From contig CAVUZJ010000013.1 in assembly GCA_963745975.1 (NCBI GenBank), positions 88,430 through 152,429 on the forward strand: a stretch of DNA of 64,000 nucleotides, in the 5' to 3' direction. Positions 60,007 to 64,000 of this stretch are shown in pieces. Source of the DNA: JAKAWQ01 sp963745975 (GTDB lineage: Bacteria > Pseudomonadota > Alphaproteobacteria > Acetobacterales > Acetobacteraceae). The position numbers and the translations under genes are program-made. Within the stretch, counting starts at the first letter, position 1, and each line of letters opens with the position of its first letter. The notes below the pieces were generated by a model. That model was not told the DNA's origin. It did not search any database and was given only the letters and a program-made list of their open reading frames with translations.

Positions 60007-62394
60007 ATGAACGTTCCGGGGATCGCGATCGCGGAGGATCCGACCGGGGAGCGGCGGCTCGCGATCCTCAAGGAGATCGAGCGCAAGCTGCTCTGGCTCT
60101 CGGCCTGGGCGATCCACAACGCAAACCATGTGCGGCCCAACCGCGACGGGCTCAAGGTGGGCGGGCACCAGGCTTCGTCGTCGTCGGTGATATCGATCAT
60201 GACGGCGCTCTATTTCGCGGCGTTGCGGCCGGAGGACCGGGTGGCGGTGAAGCCGCATGCGGGGCCGGTGTTCCATGCCGCCAACTATCTCCTCGGCCGC
60301 GAGAGAAGCACGCCGCTCGAGCGGCTGCGCGCGTTCGGCGGCGCGCAATCCTATCCGAGCCGCGCGCGCGACGGGGCGGAGGTGGATTTCTCGACCGGGT
60401 CGGTCGGGCTCGGCGTGGCGCTGACGAGCTTCGCGGCGCTGATGCAGGACTACGTCCATCGCCATGGCTTCGCGCGCGCGGACGTGCCGGCGGGGCGCTC
60501 GATCGCGCTCGCCGGGGACGCCGAGCTCGACGAGGGCAATATCTACGAGGCGCTGCTCGAGGGCTGGAAGCACGATGTGCGCGATCTCTGGTGGATCATC
60601 GACTACAACCGCCAGAGCCTCGATTCGGTTGTGCCGGACAGGCTTTTCGGCCGCATCGAGGGGCTCTTCCGCGACATGGGGTGGAACGTCGTCACGCTGA
60701 AATACGGGCGCAAGCTCGCAGCGGCTTTCGCGCGGCCGGGGGGCGAGAAGCTGCGGCGCTGGATCGACGATTGCCCGAACAGCCTCTACTCGGCGCTCAC
60801 CTTCCAGGGCGGTGCGGCCTGGCGCGCGGCGCTGCTCGCCGATCTCGGGCGCGATCCATCGTTGCGGACGATTATCGATCCGCTCGCCGATTCCGAGCTC
60901 GGCGAGCTGATGACCAATCTCGGCGGACACGATCTTGCGTACATCATCGACACGCTCGAGGCCGCGGCGGCGGGAAGCGACCAGCCGACCTGCTTCATCG
61001 CCTACACGATCAAGGGGATGGGCCTGCCGTTCGCGGGCCACAAGGACAACCATTCGGGGCTGATGACCGCGGAGCAGATGGAGAGTTTTCGCGGCCTCAT
61101 GCAGATCCGGCCCGGGCACGAATGGGACATCGCCGAGGGACTCGCGGTTTCGGAGGGCGAGCTCAGGCGGTTCATCGCCGAGGTGCCGTTTGCGCGGACG
61201 CTCGCGCCGGAGGGCCGCGCGCTCGTCACCCCCGCGATTCCGGTGCCGGAGAAGCTCCCCGCACCCGGCGGCATCGGGAGAAAAATCTCGACGCAGGCCG
61301 GGTTTGGGGAAATCCTGGCCGAGCTCGGGCGCGGGGAGGGGGCGTGCGGGCCGCTCGCCGAGCGCATCCTGACGACCAGCCCGGACGTGACGGTTTCGAC
61401 CAATCTGGGCCCCTGGGTAAACCGGCGCGGCATCTTCGACCGGCACACGCGGAACGACGTGTTCCGCGACGCGAAGCTCGCCTCGGCGCAGCGCTGGGGC
61501 ATGAGCCCGCGCGGGCAGCATTTCGAGCTTGGCATAGCCGAGCAGAATCTTTTTCTTCTTCTTGGCGCGGCGGGGCTCGCGCACGCGCTCTACGGCGCGC
61601 GGCTCATCCCGATCGGCACGGTGTACGATCCGTTCGTCAATCGCGGGCTCGATGCGCTGATCTATGCCTGCTACCAGGACGCGCGGTTCCTGCTCGTCTC
61701 GACGCCGTCGGGCATCTCGCTCGCACCCGAGGGCGGTCAACACCAGTCGATCAACACGCCGCTGATCGGGATGGCGCTCGATCGGCTCGCCGCGTACGAG
61801 CCGGCACACGTGGACGAGCTGGCGATCCTGCTCCGCCACGCCTTCGAGCACATGCAGCTTCCGGACGGCTCTGCCGTGTGGCTCCGGCTTTCGACGCGCC
61901 AGATCATGCAGCCGCCGCGCGAGCTGGATGCGGCCGCGGTGATCGCCGGCGCGCACTGGGTTTTCCCGCCCGAGCGCGGCGCGCGCATCGCGCTCGCCTT
62001 TCAGGGACCGGTGGCGCCCGAGGCGCTCACTGCCTTCGAGATGCTGCGCGAGGAGGAACCGGGGGCCGGGCTGCTCGCGGTGACGAGCCCGGCGCGGCTG
62101 CACGCGGGCTGGCTCGCGGCACGGCGGGCGCGGCGCGGCGGCGCGCGCGGCGCGATTTCGCACATCGAACGCGTGCTCGCGCCACTCGCGGCCGGTGCGA
62201 CGCTCGTTTCGGTGCTGGACGGGCATCCGGCCGCGCATTCGTGGCTGGGTGCGGTGCGCGGACAGAAGATCGTGCCGCTCGGCGTCGATCGCTTCGGCCA
62301 GAGCGGGGATATCCCCGCTCTCTATCGCGAATACGGGATCGACGCGGACGCGATTCTGGACGCCTGCGCGCAGGCGCTGCTGGAGCAGTGCTGA
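60007..62394 (+). CDS. Transketolase-fold, pyruvate-dehydrogenase-E1-like (AceE-related) protein
   Basis: A 795-residue thiamine-diphosphate enzyme. GGHQASSSSVISIMTALYF and the ThDP/Mg motif GDAELDEGNIYEALLEGW...IIDYNRQSLD form the N-terminal domain. YTIKGMGLPFAGHKDNHSGL follows, and the middle Pyr domain has LGIAEQNLFLLLGAAGLAHALYG. A C-terminal transketolase domain closes the chain. It resembles the homodimeric AceE class but is shorter (AceE ~890). Likely acts on pyruvate or another 2-keto acid/sugar phosphate. ATG 60007 lies just after the MITE-like element. Confidence 0.7.
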   Translation: MNVPGIAIAEDPTGERRLAILKEIERKLLWLSAWAIHNANHVRPNRDGLKVGGHQASSSSVISIMTALYFAALRPEDRVAVKPHAGPVFHAANYLLGRERSTPLERLRAFGGAQSYPSRARDGAEVDFSTGSVGLGVALTSFAALMQDYVHRHGFARADVPAGRSIALAGDAELDEGNIYEALLEGWKHDVRDLWWIIDYNRQSLDSVVPDRLFGRIEGLFRDMGWNVVTLKYGRKLAAAFARPGGEKLRRWIDDCPNSLYSALTFQGGAAWRAALLADLGRDPSLRTIIDPLADSELGELMTNLGGHDLAYIIDTLEAAAAGSDQPTCFIAYTIKGMGLPFAGHKDNHSGLMTAEQMESFRGLMQIRPGHEWDIAEGLAVSEGELRRFIAEVPFARTLAPEGRALVTPAIPVPEKLPAPGGIGRKISTQAGFGEILAELGRGEGACGPLAERILTTSPDVTVSTNLGPWVNRRGIFDRHTRNDVFRDAKLASAQRWGMSPRGQHFELGIAEQNLFLLLGAAGLAHALYGARLIPIGTVYDPFVNRGLDALIYACYQDARFLLVSTPSGISLAPEGGQHQSINTPLIGMALDRLAAYEPAHVDELAILLRHAFEHMQLPDGSAVWLRLSTRQIMQPPRELDAAAVIAGAHWVFPPERGARIALAFQGPVAPEALTAFEMLREEEPGAGLLAVTSPARLHAGWLAARRARRGGARGAISHIERVLAPLAAGATLVSVLDGHPAAHSWLGAVRGQKIVPLGVDRFGQSGDIPALYREYGIDADAILDACAQALLEQC

Positions 62395-62669
62395 GGCCCG
62401 AAGGTCTGAGTCTTCGGAGGGCCGTAGGGGGGCCTCGTTCCTCGTCGGGTCCCCAAAGCCTGATGCGCTTGGGGAACTCCTAACACTGCCAGAGACGGAG
62501 AGGCTGTGAGTTCTCTGTTGGTTGTGAACGTTTTGGGCCCACGCCGTTGGGCAAACGAGGTCGAGGGGTCCTCTGTTTGGACCTAAAATCGCTTAGGGTT
62601 GCCCGTCGAGGGGCGCCGAAGCCGCAGCCGTCCGCGCTTGGGGGCCTCTGCGGCGCAGGAGGCCGCGCG
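62395..62669. other. Intergenic region with a hairpin, no gene
   Basis: CCGAAG (62398-62403) pairs with CTTCGG (62412-62417), extended by GGCCC/GGGCC, directly after the stop and so a likely transcript end. GC content falls across this gap. I see no gene. Confidence 0.5.
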
Positions 62670-64000
62670 TCAGAGCTGCGCCCCGAGCCGCTCTGCGAGC
62701 TCCCGGAGTTCCTTGTCGCGGGGGAAATATTTCTTTGCGCCGTCAACGAGCTCGTTCAGCGCGAATACTTCATCCCCGCTGAGGTCTTCGCCGAGCGCGA
62801 GGTAATCAAGCGAACCGTGGAACAGGGTGACGTAGGCGTGTACGCTCGTTCGGTTCCTGAGATGTTCCGCCTCAATGGCACGTTGCAGCACTTCCTTCGC
62901 CTCCGAGTAAACACTGTTGTTTGAAATCCCTGGCCGCCCCATTTGCGCGAGCAGAACTTTTCCGAGGGTGGTGAGTGGGAACGGATGCGCTTCGATGCTG
63001 ACGGCGTGCCTCGCGTGTTGAATCGCTTGGCGCAAGAGGAACTCTTCGCCTTCCGATCTAAATTTCGCAAGATCATAAAGAGCAACCTGCTCCCAATACC
63101 GCGAATTCCACTGCCACGCAGATTGCACCTTCGCGTAGAATGATCCAGCTCCTTTGTTTAAGAATCTGCAGATGACGTCTTCGTAGTCAAAAAGTCTCCT
63201 GGCTAACCTCGCCTCGGGCGTCCGATTCCGGATCGCTTCGCGGTTTACGCGTGGCGCAATACCGAGGGCAAGACGTTCGAAGGTCTTCGCGACGTCTTCC
63301 GCCGGGGCGCGAGTGAGGGTTCGTTCCGCCAGTGTCGCATTCAGAGGCACCACGAAATTTCGCCGAGGCTCGTCATAATAACAGAGTGGCAGCGGGTGCG
63401 CAGCCTGGAATTGGTTGTCCCACCCATCCCGCCCAGCCGCTGACGCCAGGATGTCGTAACGCACGCCCGCGCTGAGGCAGTACTGCGCAAGTGCGGCAAT
63501 CAGATAGCGGGCGCGCTCCGTCACCGACGCGGCTAGATAGGTTGACTGGACGATCGTGTCTAACGGCCTCATGTCACTCAGAATGTGGCAGCAAGCCACG
63601 GCGATGGGCTCACCAATAAGTCTTCTTGCGAATTGCCTCGGGTGCTTCGTGGCATCATCAGCGCCGGTTAGTCCGAGTCGAACGTAGCTGTTGACCAGTT
63701 GGATTGCCTCGGCTTCGTTAAGATCGAGACCATCAATCAATCGGTACGGTATATCTCCCAGAGATCGCACGATGTGCCTTTGTCGGTAGTCTCTGTCGGC
63801 GGCGAGGAGGACGATGTCGCGTTTCTCGATGCTGTTAAGAACGCCGGCGATCGCAGCAGCTTGCTCGGCGAAACCGTCGATAACGATGATGACGGGATCG
63901 TCAATCAGGTCGAGCGCCTCGGACGCGGGGCGAATGTCCACTCTGCTCAGTGCCGAGCAGTTAAGGACGACGGCGCCCCTTCTAGCAAGATCGTAGGCTA
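62670..64000 (-). CDS. STAND-like P-loop NTPase, C-terminal part, truncated by the window edge
   Basis: The frame is open to the right edge; ~443 residues are visible and the N-terminus is missing. It begins with AYDLARRGAVVLNCSAL, the helix and strand that normally follow a Walker A loop. Walker B-like VIIVIDGFAEQAAAIAGVL and RDIVLLAADRDYRQR come next. The C-terminal third is TPR-like helices (LLRQAIQHARHAVSIEAHPFPLT-type). Base composition is well below the neighbours (63061-63120 is 48 % GC), and codon use looks foreign. STAND-type NTPases of this size are common phage-defence sensors; that role is inference. Confidence 0.65.
   Translation of the reverse strand, partial: AYDLARRGAVVLNCSALSRVDIRPASEALDLIDDPVIIVIDGFAEQAAAIAGVLNSIEKRDIVLLAADRDYRQRHIVRSLGDIPYRLIDGLDLNEAEAIQLVNSYVRLGLTGADDATKHPRQFARRLIGEPIAVACCHILSDMRPLDTIVQSTYLAASVTERARYLIAALAQYCLSAGVRYDILASAAGRDGWDNQFQAAHPLPLCYYDEPRRNFVVPLNATLAERTLTRAPAEDVAKTFERLALGIAPRVNREAIRNRTPEARLARRLFDYEDVICRFLNKGAGSFYAKVQSAWQWNSRYWEQVALYDLAKFRSEGEEFLLRQAIQHARHAVSIEAHPFPLTTLGKVLLAQMGRPGISNNSVYSEAKEVLQRAIEAEHLRNRTSVHAYVTLFHGSLDYLALGEDLSGDEVFALNELVDGAKKYFPRDKELRELAERLGAQL

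Noticed and set aside
59542..62238. An 898-codon minus-strand frame opposite mcd and the transketolase-like gene
   Set aside because: Arginine/proline-rich shadow of two clearly coding plus-strand genes.
1..64000. CRISPR arrays, tRNA or rRNA genes, integrase or transposase genes
   Set aside because: No regularly spaced repeats, cloverleaf or rRNA-like stretches, or transposase/integrase motifs were recognised by eye; a tRNA scan would be decisive.

Overview
The window is GC-rich chromosomal DNA, roughly 70 % by eye, with tightly packed and often translationally coupled genes. It looks alphaproteobacterial, most likely Rhodospirillales/Acetobacteraceae. That placement is inferred from the split F0 operon with b and b' subunits, the dciA-like/dsbA/smc and mutY/nnr neighbourhood, the xox/pqq gene types and the family of short GC-rich intergenic hairpins. 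No tRNA, rRNA, CRISPR array, transposase or integrase was recognised.

Left third (1-22.5 kb): accessory metabolism. It holds the end of a glycine-betaine-type Rieske oxygenase, a 72-bp tandem palindromic repeat, an exported D-amino-acid-oxidase-like flavoprotein with circularly permuted domain order, a TrpF-like remnant and a DddP-like M24 protein. A divergent HxlR regulator plus EmrAB efflux pump follows, with a candidate operator. Next come a thiolase, an SDR and a ketopantoate-reductase-like gene, a penicillin-acylase/GH3 pair, two tandem-duplicated secreted proteins and a haloacid dehalogenase. The rest is an HpaB/RidA/DUF1028 operon, argC, a gamma carbonic anhydrase, a lipoprotein, an aldo-keto reductase and a DUF1203 protein. 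Three genes here (thiolase, HpaB, aldo-keto reductase) each appear to miss a single base.

Core block (22.7-29.5 kb, minus strand): atpI-atpB-atpE-atpF'-atpF, smc and a dsbA-type thiol oxidoreductase.

Methylotrophy block (29.5-54.5 kb): pqqABCDE supplies the PQQ cofactor. xoxF-xoxG-xoxJ encodes a lanthanide-type methanol dehydrogenase (D331-x-D333), its cytochrome and its periplasmic binding protein. gfa, adhC and a small cytochrome c handle formaldehyde by the glutathione route. A NitT-type ABC transporter and a lut/ped-like ABC cluster (binding protein, beta-propeller, ATPase, permease, exported protein) follow, then a glyoxalase-II-like hydrolase, an orphan binding protein, a second divergent quinoprotein and a large cytochrome c. 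A sigma54-dependent activator lies at the centre. The cyc-gfa-adhC and xoxFGJ units each have a perfect sigma54 promoter with a matching 48/49-bp upstream element 74-75 bp away, which defines a small C1 regulon from sequence alone. The whole block lies between dsbA-smc and a dciA-like DUF721 gene, which are commonly adjacent in alphaproteobacteria, so it looks like a 25-kb insertion.

Right part (54.5-64 kb): DUF721 (dciA-like), mutY, nnr, a 3-hydroxyisobutyrate-dehydrogenase-type gene, malonyl-CoA decarboxylase, a MITE-like 163-bp element and a transketolase-fold pyruvate-dehydrogenase-E1-like gene. The window ends in a lower-GC, truncated STAND-like NTPase that may mark the edge of a defence or genomic island.
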